A stretch of 64,000 nucleotides of DNA from Bacteroidales bacterium (GTDB lineage: Bacteria > Bacteroidota > Bacteroidia > Bacteroidales > UBA932). Within the stretch, counting starts at the first letter, position 1. Every line of letters starts with the position of its first letter. The stretch covers positions 62,001-126,000 of the forward strand of contig JAGBJY010000029.1 in NCBI GenBank assembly GCA_017934185.1. The letters are read 5' to 3'. The notes beneath the pieces are model-generated. The model was not told the origin of the DNA, did not search any database, and saw only the letters and a program-made list of their open reading frames with translations. This document shows, one piece after another, positions 25,778-34,456 of the stretch. The translations under genes and the position numbers were made by a program.

Positions 25778-25915
25778 TTAGGATTCACTCTGATTCCTCA
25801 GGGATATAATCTCTTCACGCAATTAGGGAAGGTCATTGATAACGATTTTCCACATGACATCGTCTGTAACGGCAGCGTAGTCATGAATAACCCGGTTCCT
25901 GCATATATCAATTGC
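25778..25915 (-). pseudogene. Remnant of a HEPN (DUF86-type) toxin gene
   Basis: In a reading frame shifted from the MNT gene, the minus strand encodes AIDICRNRVIHDYAAV, then TDDVMWKIVINDLP, a TAA stop, and LREEIISLRNQSES. This is the C-terminal third of a HEPN ribonuclease toxin, including the Rx4H catalytic motif (RNRVIH). The first two-thirds are missing and one codon has become a stop. The normal partner, an MNT nucleotidyltransferase, lies directly upstream, so an internal deletion joined the two. Confidence 0.75.
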
Positions 25916-26202
25916 TTTGTTTCATCCAGCTCCTGCTTAAAATACGGATTTTTTATAGCATTGTATTCCACCAAGTCCACATCTCGCATCAGTAAATCCT
26001 CCAAGGCAAACTTGAAGGCAAAATAATTTTCCCCATAAACCGACAAAGGGAGCGACTTACGGTCAAACACTACGGTAAAATCAACGTCGCTGTCTTTGCC
26101 GAAGCGAGGGGTAAGCACAGAGCCGAAGACATACAGTTCCAGCACCTTGTGTTTTTCGCACAAGGCAATGATCTGGGCCATATTCCGCTTAATGAGCCTC
26201 AT
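25798..26202 (-). CDS. MNT-type nucleotidyltransferase (antitoxin), C-terminus read through into HEPN remnant
   Basis: MntA-like proteins neutralise HEPN toxins by AMPylation. The 134-residue product has the NTase signature G27-S28 followed by D39-x-D41 in FGSVLTPRFGKDSDVDF, and a normal family body to about residue 101 (ELDETKQLIYA). The last 33 residues are the out-of-frame reading of the deleted HEPN gene, so the tail is not native. The catalytic part looks intact. A -7 box ends 4 bases before the ATG, implying a leaderless message. With no complete HEPN partner, it is an orphan antitoxin or decaying. Confidence 0.8.
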   Translation of the reverse strand: MRLIKRNMAQIIALCEKHKVLELYVFGSVLTPRFGKDSDVDFTVVFDRKSLPLSVYGENYFAFKFALEDLLMRDVDLVEYNAIKNPYFKQELDETKQLIYAGTGLFMTTLPLQTMSCGKSLSMTFPNCVKRLYP

Positions 26203-26205
26203 GGT

Positions 26206-26266
26206 GCAAAGATATACATTTTCAAATGCAAAACAAAAACAAAGCGCCCCGGGATGGGGCGCTTGG
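26206..26266 (-). repeat. Duplicated terminator-promoter cassette, copy 1
   Basis: It contains, on the minus strand, a hairpin (AAGCGCCCC/GGGGCGCTT, 26242-26264) that ends the YafQ-type operon, and then TATCTTTGC (26214-26206), the -7 box of the MNT gene. About 60 bases closely match copy 2 at 26776-26835 in the same orientation. Confidence 0.7.
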
Positions 26267-26267
26267 A

Positions 26268-26546
26268 CTACTTAGCAAATATATCTGAATGCGTGCCCGT
26301 GTTGAGCATCAGCAAAGTCAACTCTGCATCGTTCTGCTCCCAAAGCAGTAGCCAATCCGGGCGGATATGGCACTCCCATTCTCCAAGATGATTACCCGAC
26401 AACTTATGTGGCCTGTATTTAACGGGCAATGTGCCAGTTGTTGCCAACTGGGTAATGACCGCCTGGAGCTCATCCATCGGCAGCCCCCGCTTTTGGCATA
26501 GCTTCCAGTCCTTCCTGAACTGATTGGTAACCCGTATCGTATACAT
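26268..26546 (-). CDS. YafQ-family type II toxin (mRNA interferase)
   Basis: The 92-residue protein belongs to the RelE/ParE superfamily, YafQ branch. Typical segments are FRKDWKLCQKRG, KYRPHKLSGNHLGEWECHI and the C-terminal LTLLMLNTGTHSDIF, with the histidine and aspartate-rich end expected of YafQ. Such toxins cleave mRNA on the ribosome. Its gene begins 3 bases after the stop of a 64-residue antitoxin. The reading frame is complete, so the pair may be active. Confidence 0.88.
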   Translation of the reverse strand: MYTIRVTNQFRKDWKLCQKRGLPMDELQAVITQLATTGTLPVKYRPHKLSGNHLGEWECHIRPDWLLLWEQNDAELTLLMLNTGTHSDIFAK

Positions 26547-26549
26547 CAG

Positions 26550-26744
26550 TTATGCACTCAGGGAAGCAAACAACTCGGATGGGGAGGAAAAAGATTCAAC
26601 CTGGCCATTACGGGCCTCCATCTTGGACTGCTCATATGCCGATAGCTTTTTGGGACGGGAAATGCTCCATCCCATTTTTTTTGCGAGCAAACGAAAAGTT
26701 GCCCTTTCCTCTGCCGGTATCTGAACGGTGTATTCGTAACTCAT
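26550..26744 (-). CDS. Antitoxin of the YafQ-type pair (RelB/DinJ-like)
   Basis: The 64-residue protein precedes the toxin by 3 bases, the usual order. Its N-terminus (MSYEYTVQIPAEERATFRLL) has the beta strand and helix start of a DNA-binding antitoxin, and the C-terminal half (VESFSSPSELFASLSA) would wrap the toxin. The family is suggested by position and length more than by strong motif. A perfect 16-bp palindrome between promoter and start codon (26753-26768) is the probable operator for autorepression. Confidence 0.8.
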   Translation of the reverse strand: MSYEYTVQIPAEERATFRLLAKKMGWSISRPKKLSAYEQSKMEARNGQVESFSSPSELFASLSA

Positions 26745-26752
26745 AGTTCTTC

Positions 26753-26768
26753 ACGGCATTAATGCCGT
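26753..26768. promoter_or_regulatory. Palindromic operator of the toxin-antitoxin operon
   Basis: ACGGCATTAATGCCGT is a perfect 16-bp palindrome lying between the -7 box (26784-26776) and the antitoxin ATG (26744), where a repressor would block transcription. Confidence 0.7.
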
Positions 26769-26775
26769 CTCCTTT

Positions 26776-26835
26776 GCAAAGATAGTTATTTTGAAATACA
26801 AAAACAAAGCGCCCCGGGGGTGGGGCGCTTTGGAA
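26776..26835 (-). repeat. Duplicated terminator-promoter cassette, copy 2
   Basis: It holds the terminator hairpin of the large upstream lipoprotein gene (AAAGCGCCCC/GGGGCGCTTT, 26806-26831) and the -7 box TATCTTTGC of the antitoxin operon (26784-26776). It is a direct repeat of 26206-26266. Confidence 0.7.
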
Positions 26836-26870
26836 GAGGAAGTGAGGGCCGATGGGGGCCCGGTCACTTT

Positions 26871-29800
26871 TTACTTGGCAAGACGGGCTGCGGCGATGCC
26901 GTTAACGCGAGCTTCGGTAGCCTGGGTCTTGGGAGCGGCAGAGCGCTGAACCTGAGTCTTAACAAGAGAAGGAAGGTTACTACGGGTGTCAACTGCACGA
27001 ACTACAAACATGTTGGCTTGTGCCTTGTCATTGTGCTTTACCTTAGCAGAAGCCTTGGCAGGAGCAGCCGCAGCAGCGGGTTTTAAGATTGTATTCAGAT
27101 AGAAGATATCCTCCCAGTTGCCCCTTCCAACATTTGCGTTCTCAGTATTGGTAATCACCCATGCATAGCTAAATCCTACATAAGCACCGTATTGGCAGGC
27201 GCCGGCTTCAAAAGTCACATTGCCACTTTGGTGCATCTGAGCAGCGCAAATCTTCTGAGGAACACTACCATTGAAAGGATAATAGCGATACTCTCCACCA
27301 TCCTCAAAGACACCGGAAAGCACATCCATGCATGCGCCATAATTACCGGATTCCCAAGATGAAAGATCCTGCTCAGAGATGACCATTTCGCCATTTTCGA
27401 AAACAGCCACAAAAGGCTCATAGTTATTGGAACCTGGGATACCGGTCACATTGTAAGTAGAGCCCTCTTCGGCAACCGTGATAGTGAGTACGGATCCATC
27501 GGTGGAATTCCAGGTGCCGAGGAAATCCTCATAGGCCGCTTTCACAACCGGTGAATTTTCTTTCTCGGCACGTGAAAGAGTTGCAGGAAGAGCCGTTACA
27601 GTGCCGTACTTATTACCCTTTCCGGCATTGTCTCCACTTTGGATTACCCATGAGAAGGCAATAGCAGTAAACGTACCATAATTGCATGTCCCTGGTACCA
27701 GACTTACTGTTTCAGTCTCCGCATCATAAGTTCCAAGGAAGACCTTGGCAGGAGTAGTGGTATTCAGAGGATAAGCATTGAAGGCAGTAGAACTATATAC
27801 AAACTGTCCGCTGAGATAATCGCTGCACATTCCATAAGGATTGCTGGCAAACGCGCTCACTTCGTCTGAATTGAACTCTCCAAGATACTGCTCAAGAATA
27901 TAGAATTTACCGCTTTCGGCATCAAATACACCTTCAACCGTATCAGCGCCACTATAGATAGAGCTAAGACCTGCAAGACCGGTAACATTGTATGTTGAAC
28001 CTGCAACTTTTTCACTCACAGTCCAGATAGAACCACCGACCTGCCACTCACCGAGGAAGTCCTCGTAAGAAATTGTTGACTCAACTACACCCTTGACGAG
28101 TTCTGCGCCATCAAACTTCACCGCAGGAGCATAGCGCCCGAACTGGTTGGCGGAGGGAATATCATAGAGGTAGTCATAGCCTTCCAGCGGGCCATAACTG
28201 TCAGAGGCAATCATCAGATCCACGGAGCCATCCTCGGCCAGGCCGAAGCTGAGGATCTTAGGATCACTCATGTAGTTTTCGTTGGAATAAGCGCTGGAAC
28301 CGTTGAACCACACAGCTACAAACTTATCATGGCAAACGGCGTCGTTTGCATTGGTCCAATCCTCACCCAGTGTCTGGTTGGAAAGGGTTACGAGACCGGT
28401 AGTTGCGTTGAAGGTCATTTCTGCGAGTTCTCCACCACCAAGCTGCTCTGCGCTGGTGATGCCGGCAAGGCCTTCCACGGTGTAAGATTCTCCGTTTACT
28501 TTCTCTACCAGGTTCCAGACTTCCTCAACGCCGGCGGAGTTGGTGAAGGTCCACTGTCCAAGGTAATCTTCATACGTATTGGCAGCATAAGGACTCACCT
28601 TACTGAACTCCTTAACAGCATATTTGCCGGAGATGGCACCATCACCGTCCAGGCCGATGGCAAAGAGGTAATAGTCTCCATAATCGAAGGCGGCAAAGCT
28701 GTCGGAGGCCGTCTCGTTATGGGCAAAGACGCCGAACACGTATTCGAAGCCATAGGAGGCGTTACGGGTGAGGTTGAAGAGGAGGTCGTCGGATGTGTTG
28801 AAAGCAACACTGTGAACAAAGTCCTCAATAGTATCATACTCATCCAGAGCGGAAGCGGAGTATATGGCGAACTCATAATAGCTGTCCTCAGAAGGATTGG
28901 CCACGGTATTGGATACCAGCTCGGGATAATTGGAATTGCCGGAGGTTTCACCTTCGTAAGCGAGTTCCCAGCCGGTTTCTACTTCATAAGCAACCGCGCG
29001 AACAGAAGTGGGGATGAAGTTAAAGTCTTCCTTACCGTCGGTGGTATCAACATTGATGACCCAACCCTTGATGGCAACAAACTTGCCTACGAGGCCTGCA
29101 AGGTCAATGCCGTCCGGAACGCTGCTGATTACGAAGCGCTGAGGGTCGGCATACGCGGTCACATAATAAACACCGTCTTCTTCGGTAAGAGTACCATTAT
29201 CCACGGTCCAGAAGTTGCGGTAGCCGTTCTGGCCATAGCCGTAATACACATAATTCTCGTGCTCGTCAACAGCGATAGGCGTGGCTTCGGTATCAAAAGC
29301 AACCGAAGAAACATCGATATAAGTACCGCCGAGCTCGTCGGTCTTCTTGATACCGGAAAGGGTGAAGACGCCATTATAGAGACCTTCGGCATTCACATAA
29401 ATCTTGCTTTCACCATCGGTAACAATGGCCTGCGTCTGATTGGCCGCAATGGCGGTAACGTTATAAACCGTCACATTGGTTCCGTCGGCCACAGCAACAA
29501 CGGAGGCAAGGTCTGTAATCTCTTCAGGATCCGGATACTGGAAGATTTCGATATCCTTGACAGACTCCTTGGTAGCGCTGTCAATAACCTTCACCGTAGC
29601 GCTACGATAAGCGCCGGTAGTATTCTCCGCGATGGTGAGCAAGAGTTTATCTACATAGGTACGAGTGTCGGGACCTACGGAAATCCAATCCTGAGCTTCC
29701 TCGGGAATCTCTACAGTGTAAGCCTTGTTAGTGGTAATGGTAAGCGGGAATTCACCGCCATTGGCAGGAACGTCGGATGTCTCAATAACAGCCTCCAGAA

Positions 29801-30869
29801 CAGCGCCCTCGAATACCAAGGTGCGGATGTCCGTCTTGCCTTTATGGTTGGCAGCATAAACCGTAACCTTAACAACAGCGGCATCATCATTCTTATTGGT
29901 CACCTTGATAACACCGGACTTGTTGTCGACGGGGGCCACTTCGGCTTCCCATCCGCCGATGATGCCGATAACGTCAACAGAAGTTTCGTCATCATCACTT
30001 ACACCATCAATGGTATAAGCAAAGTCAACGGTAGCATTGAGGTCTACACCATTATTCTGGTCAAGAGCCACATTCAGCGTGAAGGCCTTTTCCTTGGGGA
30101 GCGGAACATCCTGATCGCCCACAACCAGCATCACGTAGTCGTCGGTGGAACGTTCTTCATCAATGTAAGCAGAAGTGAAGGCGCTGCCGTCGATTTCCTT
30201 GAGGCCAATCACTTTCCAAGTTTCACCACCGTCGTAGGAAACCTGAAGTTTGCCTTGGTCGTTGGTACCGAAAACAGGAGTTTTACCGTCTGCACCAGCG
30301 GCTCCGGTTTCACCCTGCTCGCCCTGCTCACCCTGCTCACCCTGAGGGCCGGGAGTGGACACAGGAACACCGTTGGGATAGTCCTCGTTGGTAAGGACCT
30401 GACCGTTGACGGTCCAAACATAGACACCGTCAACCAGGGTGATGCTGATTACAGGAGTCTCGCCGTCGGCACCGTCTTCACCATTGGCACCAGCAGCACC
30501 GGTCTCACCGGTGTCACCTTTATCACCCTTGTCACCTTTCTCACCCTGCTCGCCTTGCTCACCCTTGTCACCCTTGGCGCCATCCTTGATGGTGGCGGAG
30601 GTGCCGTCGGAGAAAGTGATGGTGTACTCACCATTTCCTTCAATGACAGAAACCACGGTGAGTTTCTTGTCAATGGCGTTAACCAAGTTTTGGAGACCAG
30701 GGACGGTTTCCTCATTGATTTTCTTCACAGCTTGCTCAAGGGCGGTGACCCTGGAATCCAAACCCTCTACCTGGGTCTGGAGATTCTTCAGGTCGGACTC
30801 CTTGGCGCAGCCGGCTGCGAGCAGCGTAACAAGCGCTACCAGCAGAACAGTCCAAATGGATTTTCTCAT
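26871..30869 (-). CDS. Large modular lipoprotein with collagen-like repeats
   Basis: The 1332-residue protein has a lipoprotein signal (LLAAGC, Cys about 21) and a coiled coil at about 27-70 resembling the N-terminal domain often attached to PL29-type proteins. Two collagen-like Gly-X-Y stretches follow (about 93-140, GEQGEQGEKGDKGDKGD, and about 171-195). Next come BACON/Ig-like domains around 370-450, and then three copies of a module opening YED(F/Y)LG(Q/E/T)W near residues 765, 935 and 1113. That module recurs in other proteins of this locus. A Lys/Ala-rich tail ends the protein. It is probably surface-exposed and involved in binding. No catalytic motif was recognised. It lies at the 3' end of the long minus-strand SusCD locus. 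Confidence 0.8.
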   Translation of the reverse strand: MRKSIWTVLLVALVTLLAAGCAKESDLKNLQTQVEGLDSRVTALEQAVKKINEETVPGLQNLVNAIDKKLTVVSVIEGNGEYTITFSDGTSATIKDGAKGDKGEQGEQGEKGDKGDKGDTGETGAAGANGEDGADGETPVISITLVDGVYVWTVNGQVLTNEDYPNGVPVSTPGPQGEQGEQGEQGETGAAGADGKTPVFGTNDQGKLQVSYDGGETWKVIGLKEIDGSAFTSAYIDEERSTDDYVMLVVGDQDVPLPKEKAFTLNVALDQNNGVDLNATVDFAYTIDGVSDDDETSVDVIGIIGGWEAEVAPVDNKSGVIKVTNKNDDAAVVKVTVYAANHKGKTDIRTLVFEGAVLEAVIETSDVPANGGEFPLTITTNKAYTVEIPEEAQDWISVGPDTRTYVDKLLLTIAENTTGAYRSATVKVIDSATKESVKDIEIFQYPDPEEITDLASVVAVADGTNVTVYNVTAIAANQTQAIVTDGESKIYVNAEGLYNGVFTLSGIKKTDELGGTYIDVSSVAFDTEATPIAVDEHENYVYYGYGQNGYRNFWTVDNGTLTEEDGVYYVTAYADPQRFVISSVPDGIDLAGLVGKFVAIKGWVINVDTTDGKEDFNFIPTSVRAVAYEVETGWELAYEGETSGNSNYPELVSNTVANPSEDSYYEFAIYSASALDEYDTIEDFVHSVAFNTSDDLLFNLTRNASYGFEYVFGVFAHNETASDSFAAFDYGDYYLFAIGLDGDGAISGKYAVKEFSKVSPYAANTYEDYLGQWTFTNSAGVEEVWNLVEKVNGESYTVEGLAGITSAEQLGGGELAEMTFNATTGLVTLSNQTLGEDWTNANDAVCHDKFVAVWFNGSSAYSNENYMSDPKILSFGLAEDGSVDLMIASDSYGPLEGYDYLYDIPSANQFGRYAPAVKFDGAELVKGVVESTISYEDFLGEWQVGGSIWTVSEKVAGSTYNVTGLAGLSSIYSGADTVEGVFDAESGKFYILEQYLGEFNSDEVSAFASNPYGMCSDYLSGQFVYSSTAFNAYPLNTTTPAKVFLGTYDAETETVSLVPGTCNYGTFTAIAFSWVIQSGDNAGKGNKYGTVTALPATLSRAEKENSPVVKAAYEDFLGTWNSTDGSVLTITVAEEGSTYNVTGIPGSNNYEPFVAVFENGEMVISEQDLSSWESGNYGACMDVLSGVFEDGGEYRYYPFNGSVPQKICAAQMHQSGNVTFEAGACQYGAYVGFSYAWVITNTENANVGRGNWEDIFYLNTILKPAAAAAPAKASAKVKHNDKAQANMFVVRAVDTRSNLPSLVKTQVQRSAAPKTQATEARVNGIAAARLAK

Positions 30870-30905
30870 AATACTTGATTTATTGGTTAAACAATTATTA
30901 GCTGT

Positions 30906-31826
30906 TTAAAAACGGTATCCAAGGCTCACGGCAAGGGAGTTGCCGATAATCTTGTTGGCCGTAATATAGGTCACATCCAGGCCGATTCCCTTCCACCGGG
31001 CACCCAGCCCCAAGGCCAGGTGGGAAGGCAGCGCCGCCCCCTCGGAGGCAAAGCGGTAACCGGCCCGTACATAGAGCAGTTCACGGAAAGTGTACCGGAG
31101 CCCGGCCGATACGCCGACCTTTCCGCTGAAGTAATAGTCTGCGTCCAGCGCAGCACCCAGGCCGAAGGGCAGCTCGTAAGAAACTGCAGCACGGGCACTG
31201 GCAGGCAGCGGCGAGCTGTTGCCGCTCTCGGACTTGACACCGCCGCCCAGGTTCTGCACGCCGGCGGCCACATTGAGGGCCTTGAGGCGGTACTGCAGCA
31301 TGGCCGAAAAGGCCACGGACGAAATCTTATAGTCGGGCAGGAGCCGCTGCTGGGCAAAGCGCACGCTGGCGCCCAGGCTCAGGCCAGGGGTGAAAGCCAC
31401 GCTCACGCCGCCGGCGACCAGAAGGTCTGAAGGGGCATAAGTGCCGTAACTTCCGCCAAAATCCAGCGAAGGACGGGCTCCGTACAGAGCGCCTGCGCCC
31501 ACGGCAAAACTCTTGCCGAGTTTCACGGCAACTCCGCCGCCCATATAACTCACTTTGGTAGCGTCGTTTCCGGGAGCCCAAAGGTTGTAGGAAACGGCAG
31601 CATCCATGCGCCTGGGGGCAAAAACAAGCCGCGCAGGATTGTCAAACACAGCCATTGCGGCCGATGACGCTACGCTGGCACTGCCGGCTCCGGCCATACC
31701 GGAGACATCGGCACTGCGGGGCTGCGAGAGCAGCTGGAGCGCTTCGCTCACCGGCACGTTTTCCTGCGCCAGGGCGGCACTGCAGCAGAGCATGGCAGCC
31801 ACTAAGGTATAAATCCGTACTTTCAT
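30906..31826 (-). CDS. PorV/PorQ family outer membrane protein
   Basis: The 306-residue protein has a signal peptide (MKVRIYTLVAAMLCCSAALA). Its N-terminal pattern LLSQPRSADVSGMAGAGSA and FDNPARLVFAPRRMDAAVSY is typical of the PorV/PorQ family of FadL-like barrels, ending with an aromatic (LGYRF). PorV and PorQ work with the type IX secretion system, PorV as a shuttle that receives C-terminal-domain substrates. The start overlaps the preceding subtilisin-like gene by four bases, and that protease has a C-terminus resembling a T9SS sorting domain, so the two may be a substrate and carrier pair. A general family role is the safer claim. Confidence 0.8.
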   Translation of the reverse strand: MKVRIYTLVAAMLCCSAALAQENVPVSEALQLLSQPRSADVSGMAGAGSASVASSAAMAVFDNPARLVFAPRRMDAAVSYNLWAPGNDATKVSYMGGGVAVKLGKSFAVGAGALYGARPSLDFGGSYGTYAPSDLLVAGGVSVAFTPGLSLGASVRFAQQRLLPDYKISSVAFSAMLQYRLKALNVAAGVQNLGGGVKSESGNSSPLPASARAAVSYELPFGLGAALDADYYFSGKVGVSAGLRYTFRELLYVRAGYRFASEGAALPSHLALGLGARWKGIGLDVTYITANKIIGNSLAVSLGYRF

Positions 31827-34456
31827 CGCTTCACAATGGTATAAGTATAAGTCTGTCCTTTGTAAGTGGCTTCGAGGGTGTAAATGCCGGGAGCCAGGGA
31901 GTCTACGTTCACCTGGACCGGGTGCGCGGCGCTGTAATTGCCGCTGGTCTCAAAGACCACCACGCCGGAAGAAGAAATAAGCCGAATGGTCACCGGGGCC
32001 TCTTCGAGGCCGGGGATGAGGGTAAGGGTTCCGCCGCTGAGCACGGTATCTCCCACCAAGATTACCTCCGGAGAGCCGGCAGGGCGTACCAGCACGGTCA
32101 GGAGAGCATCGGCATGCTCACCCATGTGGTCTACGGCGCTCACGGAAACCTGGCAGATGCCCTGGGACACCGCCTTCAATTGCAAGGTACCGTCTTCCAG
32201 TATCTGGGCGGTAGCCACTCCGGGCTGGCGGCTGGCGGCCATTATCTGCAGCGGTTCCCCGTCCGGGTCCGTAAAATAAGTGCTCAGGTCCACCTCTTTG
32301 GTGTCTCCCAGCGTATCCAGCAGCAGGGTTTCCAACGCCTTGGATTGCTGCGGCGCCTGGTTGGCCAATACCGAGTACAGGATGGTCTTCTTGTACTGGG
32401 CACCCAATTCATCGGTTACGGTAACCACCCCTTGATAGTTGCCTTCCGTTGTGAGCGGGCCCATAATCTGGAACGTATACAATTCCTGCGAACCGTTGTT
32501 GGAGCTCCAGGTTGCGCGGCCGTTGGTGACAAAGGAGGTCGTGATGGCATCGCCGTCGGGATCGGTGCAGCGCACAGGGACGTTCAGGGTCTCATAGTGG
32601 TGAATCTGGAAACCGCCGGAGGGCTCATCGGCCAGTTCAATGACCGGCGCCTGATTGGCGGCCGTATGCACTTTGATGGGTTCGGAAAGGGCCGAATACT
32701 TGCGGCTGTAGCTGAAGGCGGCCATTCCCACGTAGTAATCCGTGTCCGGGGTAAGTCCCGCCAGCATCAGGGATTCGGGAACACCGGCTTCACCACTGGA
32801 CGAAAGCTTGGTGGCAAAGATGATATCGTTGCCGGGACTGTCCAGCTGGGCATTCACCAGGGCCGAACGGGTGCGGGCGGCCAGGGCAATGTAGCCGTAA
32901 GCCTGAACCGTAGTGAAATCTACCCTGACGTTGTGGCCTACCGGAGAAGCCTGGACATCGGAAATGGCCTCCGGGGCATCGCTGCCGCCCTGTCCGTTGA
33001 ACAGCATGGCTCCCATGGCATCCACCAGCGGGCCGATGGGCTTGCTGCCGGAAGAGGCACCGATGGTCTTGGCGCCGCCGATAAGACGGGCGCGCAGTTC
33101 ATCGGCCGTAAAACCGGCTCCGCCAAGCTGGGACACTACCAGGGCAGCAACGCCGCTCACGTGTGGGCAGGCCATGGAGGTTCCGCTCATGGTGGTATAC
33201 TGGCCGCTGAGATAGGTACTCATGATGCTCACACCGGGGGCGCAAATATCTACCCAGTCCCCGTAATTGGAGAAGGAGGCACGGCTGCCGTTGCGGTTCA
33301 TGGCTCCTACGGAAATGCAGCCGTCGTAATTACCGGGCGCTCCGTAAGGAATGTCATCGTTGCCGGCGGCAAAGATGACCACACCGCCTTTCATGGGCGA
33401 AGTGGAAAGTTGCTTTCCGTTGTTGTCGCAACCGGCGTAGGTATTAAAATAGTCGATGGCCTGCGTAAAGGCCCTTTCGGGATTTTCATGGGCCCGACGG
33501 GCATATTCCAGCTCATAGCCGGTGACAGCGCCATCGTCATTGAAGTCGAAATTGTAGCCCCAACTGTTTTGGGAAATAACGGCACCTTTATCGGCGGCTT
33601 CCTTGAGCGCACGGTTAAAGTCCTGTGCACTGGATTCATTGCCGTTGTTCTGGGTTTCAAACACCTGCAGGGACAGCAGTTTAACACCGCCCTGGCCCTT
33701 GGCAGCGTTGCCGCCGGCGATGCCGGTGACCCCCTGGCCGTTGTTGTTGACAGCCGCGATGGTACCGGCCACGTGGGTTCCGTGGAAGTGCTGTGTGATG
33801 GTGGTATTGCCTTTCACATAGTTATAATGGCCACTGGAAGCCACGTTGGCGGCCAGGTCCGGATGGTTGAGCTGAAAACCGCCGTCCACCACCGCTACCG
33901 TCACTTTGGGATTTCCCATGGTATAGGTATCCCACACGCTCTGGCAGTTCACATCGTAACCCGGATAGGAGGTGTTGTTCATGCCCCACATCTGACTCCA
34001 GTAAGGGTCATTGACCGTTACGCTTTGGCGGATAATGCGACTGGGCTCTACCAGTTCCACGCCGGGGAGCGTCTCCAGCGACACGCGGGCCTTGGCATAA
34101 GCGATTTCCTTGCCATATTCCACCACCCACCAGCGGTGCAGGCCGGCCTTGCGGGTACGGGGTTCATACTCTCCGGCATCGGGGAAGAGCCGGTGGGCCG
34201 ATGCCACTGAAACCGAGCCGTTCAAAAGTTTCCGGGCATCGGCGGCATTGGCTTCCAGGCGGGCGCTCAAATCCTCGTCAACATAGACAAGGGCCACGCC
34301 GGCTTCAAAGCCGCGCTCGGAAAGATCGGTACCCTGCACCGCCTCCGTCTCCGGTCCCGTCGTCGGGACGGGAGCGGAGAAGGATTCGGAGCGTTCACGG
34401 GTGCAGGAAAACGCGGTCAGAACGCAGATACCTGCCGTCAATAAAAGCTTTTTCAT
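31823..34456 (-). CDS. Subtilisin-like (S8) serine protease lipoprotein with T9SS-like C-terminus
   Basis: The 877-residue protein has a lipobox (LTAFSC) and a peptidase S8 domain with all three catalytic residues: Asp in VAVVDGGFQLNHPD, His in HFHGTHVAGTIAA and Ser in MSGTSMACPHVSGVAAL. Two Ig-like domains with TDPDGD/TDPDGE motifs follow. The end (APGIYTLEATYKGQTYTYTI) resembles a type A T9SS sorting domain. A lipoprotein signal together with a sorting domain is an odd combination. It overlaps the PorV/PorQ-like gene (ATGA) and follows the BACON lipoprotein without a gap. It should degrade extracellular protein at the cell surface. Confidence 0.9.
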   Translation of the reverse strand: MKKLLLTAGICVLTAFSCTRERSESFSAPVPTTGPETEAVQGTDLSERGFEAGVALVYVDEDLSARLEANAADARKLLNGSVSVASAHRLFPDAGEYEPRTRKAGLHRWWVVEYGKEIAYAKARVSLETLPGVELVEPSRIIRQSVTVNDPYWSQMWGMNNTSYPGYDVNCQSVWDTYTMGNPKVTVAVVDGGFQLNHPDLAANVASSGHYNYVKGNTTITQHFHGTHVAGTIAAVNNNGQGVTGIAGGNAAKGQGGVKLLSLQVFETQNNGNESSAQDFNRALKEAADKGAVISQNSWGYNFDFNDDGAVTGYELEYARRAHENPERAFTQAIDYFNTYAGCDNNGKQLSTSPMKGGVVIFAAGNDDIPYGAPGNYDGCISVGAMNRNGSRASFSNYGDWVDICAPGVSIMSTYLSGQYTTMSGTSMACPHVSGVAALVVSQLGGAGFTADELRARLIGGAKTIGASSGSKPIGPLVDAMGAMLFNGQGGSDAPEAISDVQASPVGHNVRVDFTTVQAYGYIALAARTRSALVNAQLDSPGNDIIFATKLSSSGEAGVPESLMLAGLTPDTDYYVGMAAFSYSRKYSALSEPIKVHTAANQAPVIELADEPSGGFQIHHYETLNVPVRCTDPDGDAITTSFVTNGRATWSSNNGSQELYTFQIMGPLTTEGNYQGVVTVTDELGAQYKKTILYSVLANQAPQQSKALETLLLDTLGDTKEVDLSTYFTDPDGEPLQIMAASRQPGVATAQILEDGTLQLKAVSQGICQVSVSAVDHMGEHADALLTVLVRPAGSPEVILVGDTVLSGGTLTLIPGLEEAPVTIRLISSSGVVVFETSGNYSAAHPVQVNVDSLAPGIYTLEATYKGQTYTYTIVKR

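Noticed and set aside
30300..30600. Short tandem repeats resembling a CRISPR or microsatellite
   Set aside because: They are codons of the collagen-like Gly-X-Y stretches in the lipoprotein gene, without spacers of fixed length.
28329..30878. An 849-codon open frame opposite the collagen-like lipoprotein
   Set aside because: It is antisense to a gene with signal peptide and known domain patterns; the repeated Gly/Asp/Val codons create open antisense frames.
31655..34210. An 851-codon open frame opposite the subtilisin-like gene
   Set aside because: The minus-strand frame has the complete S8 catalytic triad; the plus frame has no signal, start context or motif.
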